A stretch of 64,000 bases of DNA, from positions 20,196 through 84,195 of the forward strand of contig NZ_MDEQ02000031.1 of assembly GCF_001883705.2 (NCBI RefSeq). Direction: 5' to 3'. Source of the stretch: Burkholderia catarinensis. GTDB taxonomy: Bacteria; Pseudomonadota; Gammaproteobacteria; Burkholderiales; Burkholderiaceae. The stretch's first letter is position 1. The number at the start of each line of letters is the position of its first letter. Under the pieces are notes generated by a model. The model made no database searches. It was not told the origin of the DNA and saw only the letters and a list, made by a program, of their open reading frames with translations. The translations under genes and the position numbers were made by a program. Of this stretch, positions 1 to 8,348 are shown piece by piece.

Positions 1-1
1 G

Positions 2-79
2 TTGCGTCGAGCGCACTGCAAGCATGACGGGCCGATCCTCGCGATCGGCGTGCCGGCCGCTGCCGTGATCGTCGAATGA
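2..79 (+). CDS. 3' end of an upstream gene, unidentified (partial)
   Basis: An open frame enters from the left edge and ends at a TGA at 77-79. It reads about 25 codons with Burkholderia-like codon use and ends in a hydrophobic, alanine- and valine-rich tail. Too little is present to name a family. In the B. contaminans ocf cluster a thioesterase gene (ocfN) is expected on this side, so this could be its tail, but nothing in these residues proves it. It could equally be a chance open frame. Confidence 0.3.
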   Translation: MRRAHCKHDGPILAIGVPAAAVIVE

Positions 80-184
80 AGAGGCTCGCGCGCCTTATCG
101 GCTTCCATGCCGGAGCCGCGGGCCGGTCAAACATGCCTGGAGGCCGCGCGTCGCTTCCTTGCGCGCGATACTTGGAGTGCAATT

Positions 185-1135
185 GTGCAACGTAATCGAA
201 AGCGAATCCTCGTAACAGGTGGCGCGGGTTTCCTCGGTTCGCATCTTTGCGAGCGTCTGGTCGAACTCGGTCACGACGTATTGTGCGTCGACAACTATTT
301 CACCGGCACGAAGCAGAACGTGGCTGCGCTGCTCGGCAACCCGAGCTTCGAGGCGCTGCGCCACGACGTGACCTTTCCGTTGTACGTGGAGGTGGACGAG
401 ATTTACAACCTCGCCTGTCCGGCCTCGCCGATCCACTATCAATTCGATCCCGTGCAGACCACCAAGACCAGTGTGATGGGCGCGATCAACATGCTGGGGC
501 TCGCCAAGCGCACGCATGCACGCGTTCTGCAAACCTCGACCAGCGAAGTGTACGGCGACCCCGATGTGCATCCGCAACCGGAGAGTTACCGGGGCAACGT
601 CAACCCGCTCGGGCCGCGCGCCTGCTACGACGAAGGAAAACGTTGCGCGGAGACCCTGTTCTTCGACTATCACCGCCAGCAAAACGTACGAATCAAGGTG
701 GTACGCATCTTCAACACGTACGGGCCGCGCATGCATCCCAATGACGGCCGCGTGGTTTCCAACTTCATCGTGCAGGCGCTGCGCGGCGACGACATCACGC
801 TGTATGGCGACGGCAGCCAGACCCGAGCGTTCTGCTATGTCGACGATCTGGTCGACGGTTTGATCCGGATGATGGCCACGCCCGCGGACCTCACCGGCCC
901 GATCAATCTCGGCAATCCGCACGAGATCGCGGTCAGCGAACTTGCGCAGATCATTTTGCGCTTGACCGGCTCGAAGTCGCGGCTCGTATTCCGTCCGCTG
1001 CCGAAGGATGATCCGACACAACGTTGCCCCGACATCAGCCTCGCACGCGCCCACCTCGACTGGGAGCCGACGGTCGGGCTCGAAGTGGGGCTCAGGCGGA
1101 CCATCGACTATTTCCGCTCGACCCTGCCGGCTTGA
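185..1135 (+). CDS. ocfM: UDP-glucuronate decarboxylase (UDP-xylose synthase), OcfM-like
   Basis: Extended short-chain dehydrogenase that oxidises and decarboxylates UDP-glucuronate to UDP-xylose in the cytoplasm. The N terminus carries the NAD-binding GGAGFLGSH motif, followed by the conserved NLACPASPIHYQ segment, the TSTSEVYGDP strand and the catalytic YDEGK (Y-x3-K). Length is about 316 residues, typical for bacterial soluble UXS. I chose the GTG at 185 because TTGGAG lies just upstream and the Rossmann strand starts directly after it; an ATG at 107 in the same frame would add 26 residues without family similarity. The product is the sugar donor needed by the GT25 glycosyltransferase at the other end of the cluster, which fits a xylosylated lipopeptide. 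The symbol is assigned from recalled gene order. Confidence 0.85.
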   Translation: MQRNRKRILVTGGAGFLGSHLCERLVELGHDVLCVDNYFTGTKQNVAALLGNPSFEALRHDVTFPLYVEVDEIYNLACPASPIHYQFDPVQTTKTSVMGAINMLGLAKRTHARVLQTSTSEVYGDPDVHPQPESYRGNVNPLGPRACYDEGKRCAETLFFDYHRQQNVRIKVVRIFNTYGPRMHPNDGRVVSNFIVQALRGDDITLYGDGSQTRAFCYVDDLVDGLIRMMATPADLTGPINLGNPHEIAVSELAQIILRLTGSKSRLVFRPLPKDDPTQRCPDISLARAHLDWEPTVGLEVGLRRTIDYFRSTLPA

Positions 1136-1341
1136 CGCCACGTCCAAAAGCCACGCTTCGATGATCGGGAGGCGATGGCATGACGGAGTGACGTTGCATG
1201 GCCTGTGTCCCATTTTTACGTGACAGACGTGATAGGGAGACCATGCTCCAATCTGGCCGTACCGTTACGCCATTGGCCAGGATGAAGCGATTCTCGTGCG
1301 CCAGTGTTCATCAATCCGCCTAGCAAGCCGGATCTCCGAGC
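1136..1341. promoter_or_regulatory. Intergenic upstream of the Dab aminotransferase gene
   Basis: This 206-base gap separates the UXS gene from the rest of the cluster and probably holds a promoter for the genes beginning at 1342. It contains the element at 1224-1252 described separately and an inverted repeat of CTGGCC (1253-1258) with GGCCAG (1275-1280). I see no strong Shine-Dalgarno before 1342 and no convincing -35/-10 pair. Confidence 0.35.
1224..1252. promoter_or_regulatory. Candidate operator shared with the ocfJ upstream region
   Basis: The block begins with CAGACGT and ends with TGCTCCAAT, with exactly the same spacing as the block at 3804-3832 (CAGACGT and TGCTCTAAT). It holds an imperfect dyad, GGAG (1236-1239) with CTCC (1246-1249). 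It lies about 90 bases upstream of the Dab aminotransferase start. It may bind one of the LuxR-type regulators encoded at 53929-55936; that link is inferred from position only. Confidence 0.4.
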
Positions 1342-2652
1342 ATGGAAGAACTTGAGTATCTTAAGCATGTCGAATCGAAGGCGCGAACCTACGCGACATC
1401 TTTCCCACGGCTGTTTACCCATGCCAAAGGCATACGCGTACGCGACTCCGAGGGACAGGAATACATCGACTGTCTGTCCAATGCAGGTACGCTCGCGCTC
1501 GGACATAATCACCCGGAAGTCAATGAAGCCGTCATGCGGTTTCTGTCGTCCGATCAAATGCAACAGGCACTCGACCTGGCGACGCCGGCAAAGCACGCGT
1601 TCGTCGAGCAGCTTTTCTCGCTCTTGCCCAAGAAGATCGCCGAATCCGGCAAGATCCAGTTTTGCAGTCCCAGCGGGTCGGATGGCGTCGAAGCGGCTGT
1701 CAAGCTGACCAAGCACTATACGGGCCGCTCGACGATCATGGCGTTCCACGGCGCCTACCACGGCATGACGGCCGGCGCACTCGCCGCGTCGGGAAATCTC
1801 ACGCCCAAATCGGCCGGCGGCAATGGACGCGATGTTCATTTCCTGCCTTATCCCTATGTTTTTCGCTGCCCGTTCGGCACCGACGGCTCGGCGACCGATC
1901 AACTCAGCATCAACTATATTCGGACCGTCCTGTCCGATCCCGAAAGCGGGATAACAAAACCGGCGGCGATCATTGTCGAAATCGTGCAAGGCGAAGGTGG
2001 CTGCATCCCTGCTTCCGACGCGTGGTTGATCGAGTTGCGCAACCTGACGCTGCGGCATGAAATCCCGTTAATCGTCGATGAAGTGCAGACCGGGCTCGGT
2101 CGAACCGGCGCCCTGTTCGCCATCGAACATTCCGGCATCCGGCCGGACGTACTGGTGTTGTCGAAGGCATTCGGCGGCGGCTATCCGTTATCGGTGGTGG
2201 TCTATGACGAGCGTCTGGACACCTGGCCGCCAGGCGCGCACGCCGGCACCTTTCGAGGCAACCAGATTGCGATGGTGGCCGGCTTGTCGACCATGCGCAT
2301 CGTCGAACGAGAGGATCTGTCGGCGCACGCGGACAGAGTCGGCAAGCTACTGGTTGCCGGCCTCGAACGGTTGGCCGAACGCTTCCCCTGCCTGGGCCAG
2401 ATACGCGGCCGCGGCCTGATGATCGGCGCTGAAGTCGTCGTACCCGGCACCAATGGCCACACCGGCCCGACCGATGCAAAACTGGCAAAAGCCATCAAGC
2501 TGAACTGCCTGCGAAACGGACTCATTATCGAAACCGGCGGCCGCAACGGCGCGGTACTCAGGTTCCTGCCGCCGCTGATCGTTTCGGAAGCGGATATCTA
2601 CGAGATTCTCAATCGCTTCGAGCATGCCGTGGAAGCGGCCTGTCGCGCCTAG
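1342..2652 (+). CDS. ocfL: Diaminobutyrate--2-oxoglutarate aminotransferase, OcfL-like
   Basis: Class III PLP aminotransferase of 436 residues, of the type that makes L-2,4-diaminobutyrate from aspartate semialdehyde and glutamate (EctB / Dat family). Visible motifs are the PLP-phosphate segment around SPSGSDGVEAAVKL, the FHGAYHGMT loop, the cofactor-binding aspartate in VDEVQTGLGRTG and the Schiff-base lysine in LSKAFGGGYP (K275). The cluster's NRPS has an A domain with a Dab-like pocket (ocfE, first module), so this gene most likely supplies that monomer. There is no ectA or ectC nearby, which argues against ectoine synthesis. The reading as a Dab enzyme rather than another omega-aminotransferase rests partly on this context. 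The symbol is assigned from recalled gene order. Confidence 0.82.
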   Translation: MEELEYLKHVESKARTYATSFPRLFTHAKGIRVRDSEGQEYIDCLSNAGTLALGHNHPEVNEAVMRFLSSDQMQQALDLATPAKHAFVEQLFSLLPKKIAESGKIQFCSPSGSDGVEAAVKLTKHYTGRSTIMAFHGAYHGMTAGALAASGNLTPKSAGGNGRDVHFLPYPYVFRCPFGTDGSATDQLSINYIRTVLSDPESGITKPAAIIVEIVQGEGGCIPASDAWLIELRNLTLRHEIPLIVDEVQTGLGRTGALFAIEHSGIRPDVLVLSKAFGGGYPLSVVVYDERLDTWPPGAHAGTFRGNQIAMVAGLSTMRIVEREDLSAHADRVGKLLVAGLERLAERFPCLGQIRGRGLMIGAEVVVPGTNGHTGPTDAKLAKAIKLNCLRNGLIIETGGRNGAVLRFLPPLIVSEADIYEILNRFEHAVEAACRA

Positions 2653-2729
2653 CCGCACCGCGGCGCGACCACGCAGACCGACCGGTTCGGGTTTCGCCGT
2701 GATCCACGTTCAGAAAAGGACTATCGACG

Positions 2730-3728
2730 ATGCTGGGCATGACGGAACGCAAGCTGCTTGCCGAGGGGAGCTCTCCGTGGCTGCTGGAGCCTGCGTCGAA
2801 CGGGCACGCGAACAGGCACGATATCGTGCTGGCGGTGAACGACAACCGGGTGGAACTCGAATCCCGACTTCTGGAACACGGTGCGCTCCTGTTTCGCGGC
2901 TTCGACGTTTCATCCGTGGGCGGCTTCGAAGCGTTTGCCAACGCGATTTCGGCCCGTAAGTCCGACTACGTCTATCGTTCCACGCCGCGCACCTCGATCG
3001 GCAATGGCATATTCACCGCAACCGAGTATCCGCCGAGCGAGACAATCGCCCTTCATTGCGAAAACGCGTATCAACGAAGCTGGCCGCTGAGCGTTGCATT
3101 CTGTTGCCTGACTCCGGCCACGACCGGCGGCGAAACGCCGATTGCCGACATGCGGGAGGTGAGCCGCAGGATCGGACCGCGCATCCTGGAGAACTTCGAG
3201 GCGAAACGAGTCCGCTATGTCAGGCACTACCGGCGGCACGTCGACATTCCGTGGGAAACCGTCTTTCAGACCTGCGACCGCAGCCAGGTTGCGGCCTTCT
3301 GCGCGGACAACGGCATCGAGCTCGAATGGCTCGACGACGACACGTTACGCACCGAACAGGTCAACCAGGGCGTGGCTTACCATCCGGTCACCCGCGACAG
3401 GGTCTTCTTCAATCAGGCACATCTATTCCATATCTCGAACCTGGAAGCATCGCTCGCCAGTTCGATCGTCAGCCTGTTCGGCCATGACCGAGTTCCGCGC
3501 AATGCTTGCTATGGCGACGGGAGTCCATTCGATCTCGCCGACATCGAGCAGATCCGCAACGCGTTCCGCGAATGCGCCATCACGTTTCCATGGCAACGAG
3601 GCGACGTCCTGCTTGTCGACAACATGCGCTTCGCGCATGGCCGCAACCCGTTCGAAGGCGAGCGCAAGGTCGTCGTGTCACTGCTGGACCCGTACTCCCC
3701 CGACATCGAAGGAATGGCCGATCGTTAG
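2730..3728 (+). CDS. ocfK: TauD/TfdA-type Fe(II)/2-oxoglutarate dioxygenase, SyrP-like (OcfK-like)
   Basis: A 332-residue non-haem iron oxygenase of the family that includes SyrP, which beta-hydroxylates a T-domain-bound aspartyl residue in syringomycin assembly. The facial triad is visible as HCENAY (H-x-E, about residue 108-110) and a distal histidine in RFAHGRNPF; the 2-oxoglutarate-binding arginine would be in the following EGERKVVVSL stretch. AAAAGGA precedes the ATG at 2730; a second ATG lies three codons in. Occidiofungin variants carry beta-hydroxy-asparagine at the residue added last, so I infer that this enzyme acts on Asn bound to the A-less final module of ocfD. It could instead act elsewhere in the peptide. 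It is followed by a 195-base regulatory gap. The symbol is assigned from recalled gene order. Confidence 0.8.
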   Translation: MLGMTERKLLAEGSSPWLLEPASNGHANRHDIVLAVNDNRVELESRLLEHGALLFRGFDVSSVGGFEAFANAISARKSDYVYRSTPRTSIGNGIFTATEYPPSETIALHCENAYQRSWPLSVAFCCLTPATTGGETPIADMREVSRRIGPRILENFEAKRVRYVRHYRRHVDIPWETVFQTCDRSQVAAFCADNGIELEWLDDDTLRTEQVNQGVAYHPVTRDRVFFNQAHLFHISNLEASLASSIVSLFGHDRVPRNACYGDGSPFDLADIEQIRNAFRECAITFPWQRGDVLLVDNMRFAHGRNPFEGERKVVVSLLDPYSPDIEGMADR

Positions 3729-3803
3729 CAAGAGCGCGCGCGCCAATGAATAAAAAGCCCGATTGATCACGAGCGCGAAACGCCGTGTCCATGGATTACG
3801 GGG

Positions 3804-3832
3804 CAGACGTCGGGTTAGAGCGGTGCTCTAAT
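3804..3832. promoter_or_regulatory. Perfect palindrome upstream of ocfJ, candidate operator
   Basis: TTAGAGC (3815-3821) and GCTCTAA (3825-3831) form a perfect 7-base inverted repeat around GGT, preceded at 3804 by CAGACGT. It lies about 92 bases before the ocfJ start, in the only sizeable gap before some 45 kb of co-directional, mostly overlapping genes, so it is well placed to control the main biosynthetic operon. CAGACGT and the right arm recur with the same spacing at 1224-1252. A LuxR-type HTH protein is the natural candidate ligand; this is inference. Confidence 0.5.
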
Positions 3833-3923
3833 TTCATACCATCCAATTCAAGAAGCAAGCTTGGCGGGATCGCCGCAACTGGTCCTGAGGAATTCAACGT
3901 TTAGCAGACAACGAAGGTTGAGT

Positions 3924-6900
3924 ATGCTTCCCGATACAAAATTCAGGACTGTTACAGAAATATTGGTATTTCGCGGCAAGGTCGAACCGGAGAAGACGGC
4001 ATTCATTTTTCTCGAGAACGGCGAATCGGAACTGACTCGACTCACGTTCGGCGACCTGGACAAGCGGGCTCGCGGCATCGCCGCCAGGCTGCACGGCATG
4101 GCGCAACCGGGCGATCGCGTCCTGCTGGTCTATCCGCCCGGACTGGAATTCATCTGCGCATGGGTGGGATGCCTGTACGCCGGCCTGATCGGGGTGCCCG
4201 CCTATCCTCCGCGCAGGCATCGTCCCGCCGATCGTCTCAAGGCCATCGTCGCCGACGCCAGGCCGGTCGTCGCGCTGACCGACGCAGCCACGCTCGACGG
4301 CATGGCGCATCGCGCGGACGGCTATTCCGACACGCTGGAACTGAAGATTCTGGCGACGGACCAGGGCTTCGACGCACCGGCCGAACAATGGCGCGCACCG
4401 GACATCACGCCGCAGACGCTGGCGCTTCTGCAATACACGTCAGGCTCCACCGGTACGCCAAAAGGCGTGATGATCAGCCACGCGAACATCCTGAGCAACA
4501 TGGCGGTCATCGCCGAGGCGAGCGATGCCGATGCGTCGACGGTGTTCGTCAGCTGGCTCCCGGTGTTTCACGACATGGGTTTTTTCGGGAAGGTGCTGCT
4601 GCCGATCTATCTCGGTGTGCTGTCGGTGCTGATGGCGCCCGCGGCGTTCGTGCAGAAACCCATCCGCTGGCTGCAGGCAATCACGAAGTATCGTGGCACG
4701 CATTGCGCCGCGCCGGATTTCGCGTATGACCTGTGCGCGCGCAAAATATCCGATGAAGCCCGCGCGCAGCTGGATCTGAGCAGCTGGCGGGTGGCATTCA
4801 ACGGCGCGGAACCGGTGCGCGCGGAGTCGGTGGCGCGTTTTTCGCGCGCATTCGCCGCGTGCGGCTTCCACGCGAAAACCATGCGCCCGGTCTACGGCAT
4901 GGCCGAGGCGACCTTGTTCATCTCCGGTCAGCCGGCACGCTCGCTGCCGCTCGTGGCGGACTACGACGCCGACGGCCTGGCACAAGGCGTGGCGACGAGA
5001 AGCGACGGCGGCAAGCGCCACGCGCTGGTCTCATGCGGCCGGACCTGGGCGGAGCACCGCCTGCAGATCGTGAATCCGGATACCGGCGAGCGCTGCCCGC
5101 CGGACCGGATCGGCGAAATCTGGTTGACGGGCCCGAGCGTCGGCGTCGGCTACTGGAACCGCGTCGAGGAAACGGAGCGCACCTTTCGCGCGAAGCTGGA
5201 TGGCGATGACGCGCGTTACCTGCGCACGGGCGATCTCGGCTTCGTCGATGGCGAGAACCTCTTCGTTACCGGCCGCTTGAAAGACCTCATCATCGTCGCC
5301 GGCCGCAATCACTACCCGCAGGATCTCGAGCAATCCGCCGAGGGAAGCCACCCCGTGCTGGCGCCCAACGCGTCGGCGGCGTTCTCGATCAACGTCGATA
5401 ACGTGGAGCGGGTCGTTATCGCATGTGAAGTGCGCCGGGAAGCGCTCAACACGCTGAACGCGGAAGCCGTCGCCGCGGAGATCCGGCGCAAGCTCGCCGA
5501 AGCGCATGACGTCGATCTGTATGCGGCGATCCTGTTGAAGCCGGCCACGATCCTGCGCACGTCCAGCGGAAAAATCCAGCGGAGCCGAATCAGGCAAGCA
5601 TTCCTCGACGAACAGGGGCTCGCGATCGCGGGCGAGTGGCGGCGTTCGTTCGCCCCGGAATACGCGCCCTCCACGGCCGCGGCACGTGACGCGCAAGCGC
5701 TGGTGCAATGGTGCGTCGAGCGTGTGTCGCGTCTGTCGGGAATCGATTCCGGCAATATCGACCCCGACGCGCCGTTCAGCATCTATGGGCTCGATTCGAA
5801 GGACGCCATCATGCTCTCGGGGGAGTTGCAGGACTGGCTCGGGCTGCCGGTCTCCCCTACCGTCGTCTACGATTTTCCGAGTATTTCCCTGCTGGCGCGC
5901 CATTTGAGCGGCACCGGGAATGCCATGCCGGACCAGGCGCCCGGTTCAGCCGAAGCACGCGCGGATATCGCGATCGTCGGCATGGGATGCCGTTTCCCCG
6001 GCGCCAGTGATCCCGACGCATTCTGGCAGCTGTTGCTGGAGGGCCGGGATGCGGTCGGCACGTCGAAGCAGCGCGCCGGCGACCTTCCGCCCACCGGACT
6101 GTTGGAACAGGTCGATCAGTTCGATGCGGCGTTCTTCGGCATCAGCGCCCGCGAAGCCGAATCGATGGATCCGCAACAGCGCCTGCTTCTCGAGGTTGCG
6201 TGGGAGACGCTCGAGCATGCGGGGATCGCGCCCCGGAGTATCGCCGGCGGACGCACCGCGGTCATCGTGGGCATCAGCAATTCGGACTACATCCGTCTGG
6301 CGCAGGAAGAAGTCGCGGATGTCGGCCCTTATGTCGCGACCGGCAATGCGCTCAGCGTCGCCGCCAACCGCATTTCCTACACGCTCGATCTGCGCGGCCC
6401 GAGCTGGGCGGTCGATACCGCGTGTTCGTCCTCGCTCGTCGCGGTTCATCACGCGTGCCGCGCACTGCAGCGCGGCGAGTCCGATGCGGCGCTTGCCGGC
6501 GGGGTCAATCTGATTCTGGCGCCGCAATTGAGCGCCTCCTTCACGCAGTCGGGCATGCTTTCGCCGGATGGCCGATGCAAGGCGTTCGATGCGGCAGCCA
6601 ACGGCTATGTGCGCGGCGAAGGTGTGGGCATGGTGCTGCTCAAGCGTCTCGACGATGCGCTCGAGAATGGCGACACCGTGTTCGCCGTGATCCGCGGCTC
6701 GGCGGTGAATCAGGACGGACGCAGCAATGGCCTGACCGCGCCCAATGGCCCGGCCCAGCAGGCCGTGATTCACAGCGCGCTGTGCGATGCCGGCGTACGC
6801 GCGCAGGACATCGGCTTCGTCGAAGCGCACGGTACGGGAACGCCGCTCGGAGACCCGATCGAGTTGAACGCGCTGGCGGCCGTCCTGAACGAATCCCGTC

Positions 6901-8348
6901 GGCCGGACGCTCACTGCTGGATCGGTTCGGTCAAGACCAACATCGGCCATCTGGAGTCGGCGGCGGGTATCGCCAGCCTGATCAAGACCGCCCTTGCGCT
7001 ACACCATCGCGCCATTCCGCCGAACCTCCATTTCCGGTCGATCAATCCGCAAATCGCGCTCGACGGCACGCCCTTCCGTATTCCGCAGCAGGTCACGCCC
7101 TGGCATTCGGAACACGGGCCGCGCATGGCCGGCGTGAGTTCGTTCGGCTTCGGCGGCACCAACGCGCACATGATCCTGTCCGAAGCGCCGCGGCCCGAGG
7201 AGATCGAAGCCGACCCGGCGGCGCCCGCGGCGCGCGTCGTGACGCTCTCCGCGCGTACGCCCGAAGCGTTGCAAGCGCTGGCGGCGTCCTACGCGGCGTA
7301 TCTCGACGCCCATCCCGAGGTCCGTGTGCGGGATGTCGCGTTCACGGCCAATACCGGGCGCACCCACTTCACGCGGCGAGCGGCCATCGTCGCATCGAGT
7401 CTCGATACGTTGCGTTCGCAACTGGATGCCGTTTCGGCCGGCGAGCCCGCCGAAACGCCGCCCGCGGTGACATTCCACTTTTGCGCCGACGACGGCGGCA
7501 GCGCCGACGCGGTTCGGCAATTGCGTTCGGCCAGCCCCGCTTTCGGCGCGCTGATGCAGCGGCAATCCGAGGTATCCGAGACGCCCGGGCTCGCCTCCAA
7601 CGAAGCCGGGTTCACGGCATTCCAGCGCGCGTTCGCGCAACTGTGGATGTCCTTCGGCATCACGCCGGGCGCCGTCAGCAGCACGGGCGACGGGCATCGC
7701 GCCGCGGCCTCGTTCGCGGACGTGCCGCAGGCGCCGGACGGCACTGCGGCGGGAAGCCACGGCATTGTGATCGAAATCGGCGCGCACACGGGCGCGTGGG
7801 ACACGATCCTGCGCACGCTCGCCGAGCTCTACGTACGCGGCGCGTCCATCGACTGGGATGCCGTGGAGCAGGACGCACCGCGCCGCCGGCTTGCCCTGCC
7901 GACCTACCCGTTCGAGCGTCGCGGCTTCTGGATCAGTCCACGCGCGCCTCGGCATCCGTTGCTCGGGCGCCTCATGGAGCCGAACGCGCATGCGCCGGCC
8001 ACGTGGATCTGGGAGTCGCGTCTTGACGCGCCGGCCACCACCTTTCTCAGCGGTCATCGCGTCAAGGGATCGCCCGTCCTGCCCTATTCCGCCTATGTGG
8101 AAATGGCGCTGGCGGCAACCTCGGAAATCGGCGCCGCCAGCCATACCACGTTGAAGGACCTCGCACTGCATGCGCCGTTGCCGCTGCATCCGCATGAATC
8201 GCACACCGTGCAGACCGTGCTGAGCCGTCAGTCCTGGGGACCGTTTTCGTTTGCCGTCTATCACCGGATCGAGGACACCAGCGCCGCCGCGACATGGCAG
8301 ATGTGCGCGAGTGCCGAAATTCACGAATCGGATCGGAGCCACGCATGA
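3924..8348 (+). CDS. ocfJ: PKS loading and first extension protein: FAAL-ACP-KS-degenerate AT-DH front half, OcfJ-like
   Basis: 1474 residues. A fatty acyl-AMP ligase (about 10-570, core motif TSGSTGTPKG near 172) activates a fatty acid and passes it to an ACP (GLDSKD, Ser625). The following KS (about 680-1080) has the full triad C834, H969 and H1009. Next is an AT-like stretch that keeps the flanking linkers (ending LPTYPFERRGFW) but has no GHSxG motif and is much shortened, so it should be inactive. The protein ends with only the front hot-dog of a DH (H1378 in HRVKGSPVLP, an HxxxGxxxxP match) and then stops. The rest of the DH, with KR and ACP, is in the next gene, which overlaps by 4 bases (ATGA). 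The ATG at 3924 is preferred because GAAGG sits 7 bases upstream; a TTG at 3861 is possible. It starts lipid-chain assembly. The symbol is assigned from recalled gene order. Confidence 0.88.
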   Translation: MLPDTKFRTVTEILVFRGKVEPEKTAFIFLENGESELTRLTFGDLDKRARGIAARLHGMAQPGDRVLLVYPPGLEFICAWVGCLYAGLIGVPAYPPRRHRPADRLKAIVADARPVVALTDAATLDGMAHRADGYSDTLELKILATDQGFDAPAEQWRAPDITPQTLALLQYTSGSTGTPKGVMISHANILSNMAVIAEASDADASTVFVSWLPVFHDMGFFGKVLLPIYLGVLSVLMAPAAFVQKPIRWLQAITKYRGTHCAAPDFAYDLCARKISDEARAQLDLSSWRVAFNGAEPVRAESVARFSRAFAACGFHAKTMRPVYGMAEATLFISGQPARSLPLVADYDADGLAQGVATRSDGGKRHALVSCGRTWAEHRLQIVNPDTGERCPPDRIGEIWLTGPSVGVGYWNRVEETERTFRAKLDGDDARYLRTGDLGFVDGENLFVTGRLKDLIIVAGRNHYPQDLEQSAEGSHPVLAPNASAAFSINVDNVERVVIACEVRREALNTLNAEAVAAEIRRKLAEAHDVDLYAAILLKPATILRTSSGKIQRSRIRQAFLDEQGLAIAGEWRRSFAPEYAPSTAAARDAQALVQWCVERVSRLSGIDSGNIDPDAPFSIYGLDSKDAIMLSGELQDWLGLPVSPTVVYDFPSISLLARHLSGTGNAMPDQAPGSAEARADIAIVGMGCRFPGASDPDAFWQLLLEGRDAVGTSKQRAGDLPPTGLLEQVDQFDAAFFGISAREAESMDPQQRLLLEVAWETLEHAGIAPRSIAGGRTAVIVGISNSDYIRLAQEEVADVGPYVATGNALSVAANRISYTLDLRGPSWAVDTACSSSLVAVHHACRALQRGESDAALAGGVNLILAPQLSASFTQSGMLSPDGRCKAFDAAANGYVRGEGVGMVLLKRLDDALENGDTVFAVIRGSAVNQDGRSNGLTAPNGPAQQAVIHSALCDAGVRAQDIGFVEAHGTGTPLGDPIELNALAAVLNESRRPDAHCWIGSVKTNIGHLESAAGIASLIKTALALHHRAIPPNLHFRSINPQIALDGTPFRIPQQVTPWHSEHGPRMAGVSSFGFGGTNAHMILSEAPRPEEIEADPAAPAARVVTLSARTPEALQALAASYAAYLDAHPEVRVRDVAFTANTGRTHFTRRAAIVASSLDTLRSQLDAVSAGEPAETPPAVTFHFCADDGGSADAVRQLRSASPAFGALMQRQSEVSETPGLASNEAGFTAFQRAFAQLWMSFGITPGAVSSTGDGHRAAASFADVPQAPDGTAAGSHGIVIEIGAHTGAWDTILRTLAELYVRGASIDWDAVEQDAPRRRLALPTYPFERRGFWISPRAPRHPLLGRLMEPNAHAPATWIWESRLDAPATTFLSGHRVKGSPVLPYSAYVEMALAATSEIGAASHTTLKDLALHAPLPLHPHESHTVQTVLSRQSWGPFSFAVYHRIEDTSAAATWQMCASAEIHESDRSHA

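Noticed and set aside
95..1213. Minus-strand frame over the UDP-xylose synthase gene
   Set aside because: The plus strand carries all UXS motifs; the minus frame has none.
1342..2652. Ectoine biosynthesis aminotransferase (EctB)
   Set aside because: No ectA or ectC nearby, and the cluster has a Dab-type A domain that explains the gene.
3924..5620. First domain of ocfJ as an amino-acid-activating A domain
   Set aside because: It is followed directly by ACP and KS, and its N terminus and insertion fit a fatty acyl-AMP ligase, as in iturin-type synthetases.
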